From Aselliscus stoliczkanus (lineage: Eukaryota > Chordata > Mammalia > Chiroptera > Hipposideridae), in NCBI GenBank assembly GCA_033961575.1, contig CM066737.1:100716709-100780708 (forward strand): a stretch of DNA of 64,000 bases, given 5' to 3'. Positions 13,760-25,015 of the stretch are shown here, piece by piece. Positions within the stretch are counted from its first letter, which is position 1, and each line of letters begins with the position of its first letter. Below the pieces are notes generated by a model, which had not been told where the DNA came from, did no database searches, and saw nothing but the letters and a program-made list of their open reading frames with translations. The position numbers and the translations under genes are program-made.

Positions 13760-13985
13760 GTTTAAGCAAATGGGCTTTTGTGTGAGATAGTCCTGAATTT
13801 GAATCCTAGTTCCTCACTTCTAGACTTGATGTGTGATACTGGATTGGATGTTACTTATCTCACTGAGCCTCTATTTATTTATATGTAAAATGGAGATAAT
13901 ATTTGCTTTACAAAATTGTAAAGACAAATTTTAACGTATGTAAAGTCTCTAGACCATTTGAGGTATACACATTTCTTTTTTTGTC
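13760..13985 (-). repeat. MIR-like element
   Basis: The phrases gaatttgaatcctagttcct, then ctcactgagcctctattta and aaaatggagataatattt match the MIR core and 3' part. It is diverged. Confidence 0.55.
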
Positions 13986-13994
13986 CCCCTCTCA

Positions 13995-14115
13995 TTTTTT
14001 TTTATGAGGTGAAATTCACATAATGTAAAATTAACCATTTTAAAATGTGCAATTCAGGGGTAGTTAGTACATTCACAGTGTTGTGCATCTACCACCTCTA
14101 TCTAGTTCCAAAACA
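13995..14115. mobile_element. L1 3' UTR fragment
   Basis: The words aaattaaccattttaaaatg, then tacattcacagtgttgtg and accacctctatctagttcc are a common mammalian L1 3' segment. Confidence 0.65.
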
Positions 14116-14117
14116 TT

Positions 14118-14668
14118 TTTTTAAAAGATTTTATTGGCAAATTGGGGGAGGGGAACAGCGTTGGGGAATCAGGGAAGGGAAACAGACAAGAGGCTGTCTG
14201 TTTTTTTTTTTTTTGAGGGCAGTGTCACTGGCCCTCATATGTGGGACCCGAACTGGGGCCGCTGGCGTCCCAAGCCAGCACTTAATCACTGCGCCACTCG
14301 GCCGGCCCAAGTGGCTGTCCTTTTGTTTTTCAGTCTAGTTGTGGAGGATGTTGCTTCACTGGCCCATGTTGGTATCATCATCGCACTCTTCCTGGGTGAG
14401 GGAGTTGCTCGCCGGCCATTGGACGGCTGCTCACTGTGGCTCACAGCAGCTCACGAAAGCTTACGCCAGCTGCTGGCCAGCTCCACTGCAGCCTACGCCG
14501 TCACCGGCGACTCATGGCAGCCCAGCTCCAGGTGGAGCTGTTGTTCATCATCTTAGCTGTAGAGGGCGCAGTGTCACTGGCCCTCATGTGGGATCCGAAC
14601 CAGGGCACTGCTGCTCAGAGCTGGTGTCCAAGCCAACTCTTAACCAACGTGCCAGTTGAACAGCTCTC
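14118..14668 (-). repeat. Long composite SINE with nested short SINE
   Basis: On + it opens with the complement of the AATAAAATCTTT tail and gggggaggggaacagcg. A GC-rich middle follows, and it closes with the antisense tRNA-like head (gtgtcactggccctcatg ... taaccaacgtgcca). A complete short SINE is nested at 14,200-14,308 with the target repeat aagaggctgtc/aagtggctgtc, so the short form jumped into the long form. The head is a variant subfamily shared with the copy at 22.65 kb. Confidence 0.85.
14200..14308 (-). repeat. tRNA-derived SINE nested in composite SINE
   Basis: This is a complete short-form copy from its T-run to GGCCGGCCC, splitting the ctgtccttttg segment of the host element. Confidence 0.9.
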
Positions 14669-14884
14669 CTTTTGTTTTTATTATAGCTATCTTACTGGGT
14701 GTGAAGTGGTATCTCATTGTGGTTTTGATTTATAGTCCTGTCTTCCTTTTTGAATAGAGTATATTCTAGAAATTGATTTTTAAGTTGATTGATTGGTATT
14801 TGAAGCAAAATAACTAAAATGTCATCTGCATCAACTACCCATATTGTTTTTATGGGAATATAAGATTAGGGACAAAACTTGAAT

Positions 14885-15020
14885 AGTAAACATTTATTCA
14901 TTTAACAAACATTTATTGTATGCCTATTATATGGAAGGCCCTAGACCAGATGTTGGAGATATAACAATAGGACTTACATGGTTCCTTCTCCTAAAGGAAT
15001 TCACAGTGTGGTAGGACAGA
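14885..15020. repeat. Ancient L2-like repeat
   Basis: The words aacatttattgtatgcctat, then ggaaggccctagaccagatg and aaaggaattcacagtgtgg follow a common ancient LINE motif. The following sequence to about 16,150 has the same low-divergence-free old-repeat look and shows no gene. Confidence 0.4.
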
Positions 15021-15708
15021 TAAATGTATAAGTGAAGATAAGATGCTATAATATCTTTGCCAGTAGAGATAAATGCAATATATGTGGTATATGAGCCTGG
15101 AGGTCCTATGGTTTGGGAGCTTAGTACTTCCAAAGCTGAATTTTGCAGAACTGGTAATTGAGCAGAATTTCAAATAATGTATAGTAATTTAATAGAACTA
15201 ACAAGGGAGGGAAGGTCTTTCTTGGATCAGCTTCTATAAAGGCAGTGAGGGTCAGAATGTTTGTGGTCTGAAGCAGATGATTATGTCTGAATCTATAACA
15301 ATAGTTGGGGAAGAGAGGAGATGAGGCTGTGGATATATACAGAGGGCCTTGGACACCAAGCCAAGAAGTTCACATGGGTAATGTGGCATCACTAAAAATT
15401 TTTCAGTGGAACAGTCAACATACAGTTTGTATTTTAGAAAGATCATGCTTTTGGGCTACAGAGTATGGATTGGAAAGGGCAGCCAGGAATGCTAATTAAG
15501 AGGCTAGTGTTGTAGCTTATGTGAGAAGCCATGAGGCCCTGAACCGTCATTGACAGGCCTAAAGAAGAGCACAATTGGGAAATACATAGGAGATAGGCTT
15601 GGTTAGACATTTGCAGGGAGGAAGAGTACAAAGGTTACTTCAAAATTTCTGGCTTCTGATAATTGGGTGAACAAAGGTAATGTCGTTCATCAAGATAGAG
15701 CATATAGA

Positions 15709-15811
15709 GGGCCGGCCGAGTGGCGCGGTGGTTAAGCGCTGGCCTGGGAAGCCAGCGGCCCCGGTTCGATCCCACATATGAGGGCCAGTGACACTCCCCT
15801 CAAAAGAAAAA
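15709..15811 (+). repeat. tRNA-derived SINE, short form
   Basis: It starts GGGCCGGCCGAGTGGCGCGG, has box B CCGGTTCGATCCC, and ends in an A-rich tail. The flanking repeat is agagcatatag. Confidence 0.93.
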
Positions 15812-16589
15812 AGAGCATATAGGATAAGCACTATGAACTCTGCTTTTGGATGTGTTGAGTTCGAGATGCCTATTTAGATGGCCTAGTTGGGTACTGAAAA
15901 CACAGCTCTGGAACTTGAGACAGGCCTATGCTGGTGTGTGTGTGTGTGTGGGGGCACGTGAATGCTTGAGTGAGCAAGAGGACATGAGAGCGAGCAATTT
16001 GGGAGTCTTTATTATATGGTAGGCAGTAGCTGAAGTCAAGGAAGTGAACTGAAGTACTCAGAACTCAGGTGAGGGTAGGGAGAAAGTGGCTAATTGTGGG
16101 GAACACCACAGGAAACGTGACGGAGAGGAGGAGGGAGTAACTGTGTGAGACCGAAGAAAGAATTTTAAAAGAAGACATTATCAGAAGTGTTTATTGCTGG
16201 AAGTCAAATGAGATCAGGAAGAATTGTCCATTGTAAATGGCTGTTAGGAAGTTGTGGGTTACTTAATACCCAGAGGCTCCCTAGAAAGAGCTGTCTGGAA
16301 GTATAATTGCAGAGTTGAAAACTGAGAAAATGGCAATAATAGTGAACATTGGCTAGTCTTTCAAGAAGTTTGGTCATAGAAGAGCAGAAGGAGCAAAGGT
16401 ATTAGCTAGAGAGAATGTAGCTAAATGGGAGTTCCTTCTTTGGAGGAAAACATTTATCACTTGTGAGACATTTACAAAAAGGTTTCCCCAATATACAGTC
16501 CATTGATGGAAGAGGGCAAAAGGCACCTTCATGGTTTGAGAAGGTAGGGTGAGAATAGAGACGGGGTTGGTGATGGATTTGATGCTGCT

Positions 16590-16740
16590 GGCAGTAACAG
16601 CTAACGTTTATTGAGTGTATATACCATTTGCCACATGCAGAATTTAAATAATTTGCCCAAGGTCTCATAGCTATTATATGGCAAATATGGATTTGAACCT
16701 CATTAATCTAGAACCAGTGTCCTTGCACTAGATGGTAAGA
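16590..16740 (+). repeat. MIR element
   Basis: The text taatttgcccaaggtctcat, then tggatttgaacctcattaa is the MIR core in its usual order. Confidence 0.65.
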
Positions 16741-16950
16741 AGCAGAGGAGAGAGAATAGGTGTCAAAGGCAATTGATACCAGAGTCCCATGTTTATCTGA
16801 TCTCTATCACACCTCTTCTGAGAAAATTCATAGTCCTCCATGGGCTTCTGGCTTCCAAATGCCTGCTACAAGTGTGAAAAACATGCTTCCTTCTTTCCTT
16901 TTCCACGAGTAACTACCCTCTGTGGTTTCCTTCAAGAGTTTTTCTTAGCA

Positions 16951-17053
16951 GGCCGGTCGAGTGGCGCGGTGGTTAAGCTCTGGCTTAGGAAGCCAGCGGC
17001 CCCGGTTCGGTCCTACATATGAGGGCCAGTAACACTGCCCTCAAAAAAAAAAA
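16951..17053 (+). repeat. tRNA-derived SINE, short form
   Basis: A full-length sense copy with an A-tail is flanked by the long duplication aagagtttttcttagc. Confidence 0.95.
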
Positions 17054-17584
17054 GAGTTTTTCTTAGCTTATTTAAGGTTTTCTAAAGATTTTTTTTTATT
17101 ACTGAAAATAGGAAATAAACATGCATTTAAAAGACTCTCAGTATGCTTATGGAAGTGTAAAGTTACTTTTATGTGACAATAACAGTCCTTGGATATTCAA
17201 AAAGCTAGTGTCAGAGGAAAAGCATACTGGCTGTTATGAAGGTTAAATTCCTGATGCAAGCAAGGTTAGGTTGTTTAGGATGGGATGGGTGGCTCCTCTG
17301 ATACAGGTTGGCGGAAGAGAGAGATGAAATGGGGCAGCGTCTGAAGACTCCAGTCAAGGAAGTCAGTGCTATGGCATAGGATGGCAGCAGGGTTGAGTGA
17401 AGGAAGCTCAAGGGGTTTACACACCTGACTCAGCCTCCCTTTTGCTTTTATTGCTGTCCATGACCGATCAGTTTGTGGCAAAATGAGCTCAGTGGAACAA
17501 GGAGCAAAAATCCAGGTATAGAGGCATTGGACACTCCAACTTGAGTTTCTGTGAATACCAGGTTTCAAGGTTGGATAGTTTATT

Positions 17585-18032
17585 TTATTTTTTTTTTTTA
17601 AAGATTTTATTAGGGAATTGGTGGAGGGGAACAGCGTTGGGGAATTGGGGAAGGGGAACAGACAAGTTGCCATCTCTTTGTTCTTCAGTTTAGTTGCGGA
17701 GGATGTTGCTTCACTGTTGGTATCGTCATTGCGCTCTTCCCGGATGAGGCAGATCGGTCGCTGGCCTCTGGCTGTCGCTTATCGCGGCTATTGGCAGCTC
17801 ATGCTTGGCTGCCAGCCGCTCACGCTGGCTGCGGGCCACTCACTGTAGCCTATGGCAGCCCACTGCAGCAGGGGCTGCAGCCCACACCATCACCGGGGCT
17901 CGCACAGCCCAGCTCCAGGTGGAGCTGTTGTTAGCTGTAGAGGGCAGTGTCACTGGCCCTCAGGTGGGATCCGAACCGGGGCTGCTGGCATCCCAAAACC
18001 AGCGCTTAACCAATGCGCCACTCGGCCGGCCC
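17585..18032 (-). repeat. Long composite SINE
   Basis: This is a full-length reverse copy. It runs from the tail (aaagattttattagggaatt) through the GC-rich body to the antisense head ending GGCCGGCCC. The perfect flanking duplication aaggttggatagttta marks it as a retroposed unit. Confidence 0.93.
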
Positions 18033-19169
18033 AAGGTTGGATAGTTTAGATGTAACTATCTCTGTCTCCATGTTTTTCAAAATTGAGGTTTATATTGTTT
18101 CTTTGGTTTTATAGTTATCACTATGAAAGCTCCTTAGTATAAATTATAGTTTCATTCTACATGCAGTTTTAAGAATAAGGAAGATAACTTGCAAATAATT
18201 TCTAAACATGAAAAAGGTTCCATAATAAAATGTTTATTATGACAGATTTTTTTTCTTTTTTACTCAGTTTTTGTTTTTCTGAACCATATCTTGCTTTTCT
18301 GTTTTTGGCTATTCAACTTTTGATTTCATTTATTTCTAGCCTCAAATTCAGGGCATCTGTTAAGGGAGCAAATTTTGCCCTTGTTGCTTGTTGTATGGTT
18401 ACATATACAGCGTTCAACCTATTTGAAGAAATTATGTGTCTATCTACTTAAGGTGATAGGAATTTTATGTATACACAAATACACACACATATGCAATATG
18501 AACTGTCTGATTGGGATCCTATTTATTTTGTTGATTTCCTAAATTGCTTAGTTTGGTAAAAAGAACACTCTAGGTATTAAGTAAATGGTGGATGGAAAAT
18601 CTGGAGAATAGTTAAGCAACCATACCTCTATTAAGTCTTTTTAGATAAAAAACAAGATGCATATTAACATACATACATACATATATCTTACCCATTTTAG
18701 TTCCTGTTCAAGTCAGCCATGTGTAAACTAAATTAGCACATGTATAACAATAACTGGAAATAGGAGGTTGCGGTATAAGTATATTTCCTTTTCTCTGGTA
18801 ATTGTATGTGCGTGCTACTGTCTTCACAGTTCAGAGAAGGCAAGCTCTATCTTTGAATAATAAAGCATCTTCATGTGTCAGCAAAAATGTATATTTAATG
18901 AAAGTACTATTTGGAAGTAAATATTAAATAAGGTTAAATCCCCAGGCATGAAAAGTTTTTCCAGTGTGTTATTGTCTGTACTTAATGTTTTCTCCATATA
19001 AGTATACCACCACATCTGGTTTAAAAACAAACAAACAAAAAGCAAGACTTCCTCTGTCAGAGAGCACCTGTTTACTATCTAATGAAATATCACATAGGAG
19101 TTCACAAGGTTGTCTTTTAGATCTTTTTTTTTAATGTGAACTTTGACTTGGAGTAAATTTAATGAGAGG

Positions 19170-19400
19170 ACAGAAAGCAAGGAGGCATATGAGAAAAGCA
19201 TGCACTTAGGAGACAAAACCTCTTAGCCAAATGGGTGATCTTGGCTAAGCTGCCCAACCTCACAAAGTTTAAGATGCCTTGTGGATGAAATGGGGAAACA
19301 ATATCTACCTTATAGGATAGGATGTTTGTGAGGATTACATGTGATAATGAATATTGAAGTGCCTAACATGTAATGGGTGGCCAATAAATATTGGCTTCTA
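19170..19400 (-). repeat. MIR element
   Basis: The phrases cttggctaagctgcccaacc, gatgaaatggggaaacaat, and gaggattacatgtgataatg match MIR in antisense. Confidence 0.6.
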
Positions 19401-20037
19401 TCTCCTTTCTTCAGTTCTGCTGTTCCAGGCTTCAGGGCCTCCTCTTGGCTATATTTCCTGCCTTCTGATTGTTTTCCAGGATTTATTAATTTCTTTTGTA
19501 TTTCTGCAATTCAGTAACTTCTCATCTTCTGGACATTTTTGTGTACTACCTGAAGATAAGCTGAGGAACCAGATAAGTTTTGTGTTAGGTATTCATACAG
19601 AAGTTTTATTAAATGTGACTAACATATCCTTCTATATATTTCACGTTACTTTTTTCAAAAAAATTTTTATTCACTTTGTAAACCAGTATGAACATATGGT
19701 TATAGTGCTATATATAGTTTTAACCTTGTCATTTAAACAAATCTATTTGAAATGGTTTAATTAATACTGAATAGAGTTTCAGCATGGTAATTGTAATATG
19801 ATTGCTTTTTGATGGAGAGTTAATCGATACAGGTAATATATAGTGTGTATAGTTTAATTTTGATGTTTAATATGTCGAATGATTACTCTTTCTTCTTTAG
19901 TTAAATTAGTTTAAAGTGTGTATTGTTTTAGTTGCCAAGGGCCTGGCAATAAAAAAAAAACTGAGTCTTTGCCTTTGAAAGCTCACATTCTAAAGTGAAA
20001 AAATGTTTTCATACATGCAGTTTTTTATAATGCATAT

Positions 20038-20160
20038 TTTTTTTAAATTAAAGTTTATTGGGTTGACAGTTGTTAGTAAAGTTACATAGGTTTCAGGTGC
20101 ACAATTCTGTAATACATTATCTATATATCACATTGTATGTTCATCACCCTATAATGCATT
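20038..20160. mobile_element. Lineage-type L1 3' end fragment
   Basis: The words agttgttagtaaagttacat, then aggtttcaggtgcacaat and ctatatatcacattgtatg are a 3' end type I associate with bat and other laurasiatherian L1s. Confidence 0.6.
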
Positions 20161-21315
20161 TTCTTACTTTGTTCATATATACGTATAGACCATGCATCAA
20201 GGAGTTTTTATTGTCATAGAATATTATGTTTTAGGGGAATATTTGAAGCTATAATTCAAATATTTTTGTTTTCAGGATTTAATTTCAAATGCAAAATTTC
20301 AAATTCCAAAATTTTTAGATCAAATATTGATTTCATTCAATTTGTCACATTTCACAAAGTTACTATTTTATTTATTATGACTTATTGTATATAGAATATA
20401 CTCATTTTGGCGGTATAACATTGACTTGCAGGTTCAAAGTATTTTTCATTAATTTAGTGAATATTTTTTGAGGACCTCCTATTCTCCTGTAAGGTCTGTC
20501 TTACACCAGCCTGGCTCAAGAATTTAAACTCAGATCCAGAGCCCAATCTATTTCCTTTTCTTCATGCCATGTATTCAGAGGTAGAGGCCAGAACTGTGGA
20601 GATAAATAGGTTGGTTAAGGGAATGAGGATTTATTTGGATTTAGTTAACTAGGAAGGGATCATTAACGACCTTGGAAAGAATTTCTTCAAAATATATTTG
20701 GGAGAAGAAACGGTTTTCAGGGGGCTAAGGAAACACAATAATAAGGAAATTGAAGTATCAGGTATAGATGATTCTTGGTATTTTTGTAGTATGTAGAAGG
20801 AGGATTCATACAAGGACTTGAAAGTATAGCAACTAGGGGGTATAACTTCAAAATAAGGGGTATTTGAGAGTTATAAAAGAGATAGCAAGGATCTGGGGAT
20901 CAAGTAATTAAATACCATGAAGAGAGAGGAGATAATTGAAATCATAATGTCTCAGAGGAACCAGAGAAGATAGTTATTAGGACATAAGTAAAAGGGAATT
21001 GGACTCAGAAGAATAGAGAGAAAATTCTTCATTCTATTCAAGAGGAAGAGATGAGAGTGAATGAAAATAGAAGTATTTTAAGGTGGAGAAATGGGATGGT
21101 TATGGTCACTCCTGAAAGATAGCCTTTAATCTTCTCATACAGTAGAGAAGGTCAGGTCATTTGCTGAATGGAATAGGTGAGAGGGAGATAGGAACTGGGA
21201 AAAACGTTCTGCCATGGCAACATGCTTGCAAATCTGTGAAACATACTTGGAAATCAGCAGCAGTAATACCCCAGTGGAAATTAGCGTGTATTTTATATTG
21301 ATCGATAATATCCTA

Positions 21316-21515
21316 GTGTTCTATATCAGGAGTTGGCAAACTACAATTCAAGGGCCACGTCTAGCCCAAGTAGCCTGTGAGCTAAGAATGGTGTTTGTAT
21401 TCATAAAGGGTTTAAAAAGATGAACAAAGAAGACTATGTGACAGAGACTGTATGTGTCCTTCAAATCCTAAAATATTTACTATCTGGCCTCTTACAGAAA
21501 AAGATGCTGACCTTT
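21316..21515. mobile_element. hAT-type non-autonomous DNA transposon
   Basis: The start caggagttggcaaactaca, the interior cctaaaatatttactatctg and the end aaaaagatgctgacc match a widespread mammalian hAT/MER element whose ends begin CAG..GTTGGCAAACT. Confidence 0.65.
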
Positions 21516-22249
21516 GTTCTGTAGTTCAGGACCAGAGAAAACAAATGCTAGTGTGATTTAGAGGTGGGAGCTGACATGCTGGATGTGATTAAAGATGAAA
21601 GAGTGATAAAGTAAGGGATACTTACTTGGTGTTTGTGGAGATAGACAATTGGGTGCAGGTTGATAGGGAGTAAAGTAAAGCCAGAAGAAAGCTAAAGGAA
21701 TGGATTGAAATGGAGAGGACTTGTAGCTACATCTCATAATGAAAATGAAAAGGATGGCCAGTTGGTATGAAGCAAAGATGACAGGTAAAGAAGTTGGAGG
21801 AAGAGGAAAAGGGCACATTTGGTTGTCTTGGAGATAAAAGAGTTCCAGAAATTACAAAGTATAACTATTTTCAGTGAGGAGCAGAAATCTCCAAATATGA
21901 GGTCAGGATGATGAAGTATCAGAAGTACGATGGTAGATGATAACGGGGAGAATGTGTAAGAAGAAACAATGTGAATTAGGTGACTGGAGTTACTGAAGAA
22001 AGTGGAAGAGAGTGTGGAGAATGAGGTAGATAATGGTAAAGAAAGGAGAAGAGACTGGTGTAAGTAGGTGAATTACTGTAAGTAATGGGGGAAAGTGATG
22101 GTGGCAATTACGTGGTCCTCTACTTGCTCTGGCAGCTGAGAGAAGGCTGTTCTCTCCTCTTAGCATGGTAAGTGATAGAAGATAGATAAAAAGGCTGCAG
22201 GGAAGATGTATTCTCTATGGAAAATAAGATTTACACATAGTCTTTGAGT

Positions 22250-22323
22250 ATGGGAGAAGCAATGGCCCAGCCGAAGCTGAGCTGCTGCAGAGCTGCCAAC
22301 AGGCGGCTAAAAAAAAAAAAAAA
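22250..22323 (+). repeat. 5'-truncated SINE tail (second tRNA-SINE family)
   Basis: The text gctgagctgctgcagagctg, then ccaacaggcggct and an A-run match the 3' part of the different SINE seen at 37,984-38,144. Confidence 0.55.
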
Positions 22324-22650
22324 TTCCAGTGCAGGCAATTCCCCTGTCCTCTGAAAAATGAAACAGGAGCTGTCGGTAGCTGCTTTATGGTTTTCTTTAT
22401 TGATGGGCAAAGTGATTCTTGCATATGACATAATTGGTTAGTGTTTTCTAGAGGAAAAACTTTTCTGTGCTAAGGACTAAAAATAGAAGCAGACAAAAGG
22501 TAAATTGCTTGAAATTTTCACTGTGCTATGCTTCTTTATTTTCTCTGGAGAATTGGATTATTTTCTGATAATCAGAAATCTTAAATACCTAAAATTTCAT
22601 TTTAAACGATACTTTTATTTTAAGTGGTTTTCAGTGAGTAGCTTTTGGAA

Positions 22651-23046
22651 TTTTTTTTTAAAGATTTTATTAGGGAATTGGGGGAGGGGAACAGCGTTGG
22701 GGAATCGGGGAAGGGGAACAGACAAGTTGCTGTCCTTTTGTTCTTCAGTCGAGTTGTGGAGGACATGGCTTCACTGGCCCATGTTGGTATCATCATGGCG
22801 CTCTTCCCAGGTGAGGCAGTCGCTCGCCAGCCATTGGACAGCAGCTCACATCAGCTGCTGGCTGCCAGCCACTCACAGTAGCTTACGGCAACTCACGGCA
22901 ACTCAGCTCCAGGTCAAGCTGTTGTTCACCATCTTAGCTGTAGAGGGCGCAGCGTCACTGATCCTCATGTGGGACCCTAACTGGGGCCCTGCTGCTCAGG
23001 GCTCGTGATCCCAAGCCAACTTTTAACAAGCCACTTCACTGGCCCC
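22651..23046 (-). repeat. Long composite SINE inside duplicated segment
   Basis: The same tail and body as the other composite copies are present, with the variant head that reads gagggcgcagcgtcactgat on +. Flanking gaatttttttttaaag and gaatatttttaaag indicate the target duplication. Copy B of the surrounding duplication lacks it. Confidence 0.9.
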
Positions 23047-23139
23047 ACTTATGGAATATTTTTAAAGCTTGAGTTAAATTTATTTTGAGTCATAGGAAAA
23101 CAATACCTTAATTATGTCATTTACTTTAGTTTTATTTAT

Positions 23140-23178
23140 TTTTGTATTGTATGTTTTTTTCCTTAGTTCCCGAGATTT
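23140..23178 (+). other. Decayed duplicate splice acceptor (ghost exon edge)
   Basis: The tract ttttgtattgtatg, then tttttttccttag ends at 23,166. It is followed by ttcccgagatttag, the counterpart of the true exon start tttccaatac. Spliced to the MBT exon it would read Val-Pro-Glu-Ile-stop, so use of this acceptor would truncate SCML2 after MBT2. Confidence 0.7.
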
Positions 23179-23378
23179 AGATTATTTTCTGATAATCAGA
23201 AATCTTATATAACTATAACTTCATTTTAAATGATACCTTTATTTTAAGTGGTTTTCAGTGAATAACTTTTGGAATGTTTTTAAAGATTGAGTTACATTTA
23301 TTTTGAGTCATAATAAGACAGTATCTTAATTATGTCACTTATTTTTATTTTTGTATTGTGTGTGTTTTTTTTCCTCAG

Positions 23379-23812
23379 TTTCCAATACAAAGAATATAGG
23401 CAAAACACAGTCGTCTTCTTCCAAAGTGACCCAGCCCAATACAAAGAATATAGGCAAAACACAGTCGTCTTCTTCCAAAGTGACCCAGCCCAATACAAAG
23501 AATATAGGCAAAACACAGTCGTCTTCTTCCAAAGTGACCCAGCCCAATACAAAGAATATAGGCAAAACACAGTCGTCTTCTTCCAAAGTGACCCAGCCCA
23601 ATACAAAGAATACAGCCAAAACACAGTCTTCTTCTTCTAAAGTGACCCAGGAGTCAATGAAATCTTCACAGAAAACTGCTGTAAAATTACCAAAATCGCA
23701 GGTCAAGAGATTAGGTCCGGCTAAACGACCTGCACGTACTGCAGGCCCCAAGAAGAGACTTATTGTTAAATTGCCCACAGCAAAGAAAAAACGCCCAAAC
23801 ACAACAAGAAAG
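23379..23812 (+). CDS. SCML2: SCML2 coding exon: tandem Ser/Lys/Thr repeats and basic RNA-binding region
   Basis: The acceptor (ttttttttcctcag) ends at 23,378 and the donor gttagt starts at 23,813. The exon enters in phase 1 and exits in phase 0 (434 nt). After the Val-Ser junction it encodes five 18-residue units, NTKNIGKTQSSSSKVTQP. Four are identical at the DNA level; the fifth has Thr-Ala for Ile-Gly and ends QE. A strongly basic stretch follows (KLPKSQVKRLGPAKRPART, then GPKKRLIVKLPTAKKKRP), matching the region of human SCML2 reported to bind RNA. The repeats lie between MBT2 and this basic region. They should be disordered and are rich in possible Ser/Thr phosphorylation sites. The basic part is intact. 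The repeat copy number is the unusual feature. Confidence 0.93.
23384..23653 (+). repeat. SCML2: 54-bp in-frame coding minisatellite, 5 units
   Basis: Unit starts are 23,384, 23,438, 23,492, 23,546 and 23,600, exactly 54 bp apart. Units 1-4 are identical. Unit 5 differs at four sites over its first 51 bases (two amino-acid changes, two synonymous) and in its last codon. The period is a multiple of three, so the reading frame is kept. Confidence 0.98.
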
Positions 23813-24179
23813 GTTAGTTCTATCTCCTACTAATTTGTATTATAGGTCTCTGCAGTGCCTTATTATTTATAACATACAATTTTGGATTTACTAAGAGTAA
23901 TATGAGGCCCTTTAGGAATGTAGCAAGAGTATATAAGGCTCTTTAAGGCCTACATAGCTGTCAAGATTGGTATTTCTTTTCTTGGGTAAACTTAAAACTT
24001 CGAATAGTGTTCAACCTCTTGAAAACCACATTACAAGTACTGCATGGGTATATTTACGTTCAGGCCAGTTTGTTTAAAACTCAGTTTAGTTTAAAAATCA
24101 GTACGAAGTGAACTTTACTGTGCATAAATTATACCTCAATAAAGTGTGATAAATCCAATGATTCTAGATTCACATCCTA

Positions 24180-24769
24180 TTTAACTGACTTCCCTAAAGA
24201 AAACAATTCTTAAAACCTGGAAATAACAGAAAAAGCAGCTACCTGAAGACACTGGAGAGTAAATGGAAGCAGACAATCTCTGGTGGGAGCAAGCACACAC
24301 AGGAAATAGATGTTACACAAACAAAATTCTATACCTGGCAAAAATCCCCTTCAAGAATGAAGGTGAACTAAAGACATTTTCAGATAAAAGCATACTGAGA
24401 GAATTCGTCACTGGTAAACAGGCACTATAAGAAATGTTGAAGGAAGTTTATCTCTGGATAAATGCAAATGACTTTCTTTTTGGCTTTTTTTCTTCTTAAT
24501 GTGAATATTTAAAGCAATAATTATAGTCTTGGGGGGTTTAAAACAGACATAGGTGTAATACATAAAACAATTATAGTATAAAGTCTTGGGATGAGGGACA
24601 TAGATTTGTATCATTGCAAGTTTCAACATTTTATGTTAAGTAGTACAGTATTAACTTTATGTGGGTTATACATTGTAATCCCCAGCACATATTGTAAAAA
24701 CATAAATGCAAAGAAGTATAGCTAAAAAGCCAGTAGGAAAATTAAAATGGAATTCTAAGTCATATTCAA

Positions 24770-24805
<36 letters not shown>

Positions 24806-25015
24806 GATATAAAAGGAGGAACACAGGAACAAAACACAGAGACAAATCGAAAACAGTAGACCCGGACCCAAAAATATTAATAATTTAAAGGTTAGTGGAC
24901 TAAACTCTCCAGTTAAAAAACAGAGCTTATCAAAATGAATTTTTAAAAGACCAAGATATATCCTGTCTATAAGAGATACACTCTAAATATTAAAGACATA
25001 GAATCTTTTTAGATC
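24180..25015 (+). mobile_element. L1 ORF1/ORF2 junction fragment, sense
   Basis: The phrases ctacctgaagacactggaga, aagaatgaaggtgaactaaa, gttagtggactaaactctcc and tcctgtctataagagataca follow an old L1 from ORF1 into the endonuclease part of ORF2. It is broken and non-functional. Confidence 0.65.
24769..24803. repeat. (AAT)n microsatellite
   Basis: A run of about eleven AAT triplets lies inside the L1 fragment. Confidence 0.95.

Larger units (their letters stand above)
596..23378 (+). other. SCML2: SCML2 intron, about 22.8 kb
   Basis: The intron is AT-rich and has GT...AG ends. It contains the MER2, MER5-like, L1, MIR, MITE and SINE copies listed separately, plus a duplicated acceptor region near its 3' end. 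I saw no further coding exon with convincing splice sites. The stretch at 11,850-12,350 (around the words caacacgggctttgttg and gtggaacctgaatcacc) is not a repeat I recognise and could be conserved noncoding sequence. The stretches 5,600-6,400, 7,000-8,480, 10,200-13,700, 18,050-19,150 and 20,200-21,300 otherwise hold nothing I can name. Confidence 0.8.
22556..23378 (+). repeat. SCML2: Tandem duplication of the SCML2 pre-exon segment
   Basis: About 220 bp just before the exon at 23,379 exists twice. Copy A (22,556-22,650 plus 23,047-23,166) and copy B (23,180-23,378) share gattattttctgataatcag, then aagtggttttcagtga, ttattttgagtcata, ttaattatgtca, and a tract ending ttttgtattgt...ttcct(t/c)ag. 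Copy A is split by a composite SINE at 22,651-23,046. The duplication includes the polypyrimidine tract and acceptor AG. Confidence 0.9.

Noticed and set aside
14134..14735. Overlapping open frames with repeated SVTGPHMWDPN and ALNHCATRPA peptides (also at other SINE sites)
   Set aside because: They are translations of antisense SINE copies, recurring at every insertion.
23298..23802. Antisense open frames of 108 and 155 codons over the SCML2 repeat exon
   Set aside because: They follow from the 54-bp period keeping any open frame open. The sense frame has correct splice sites and SCML2 similarity.
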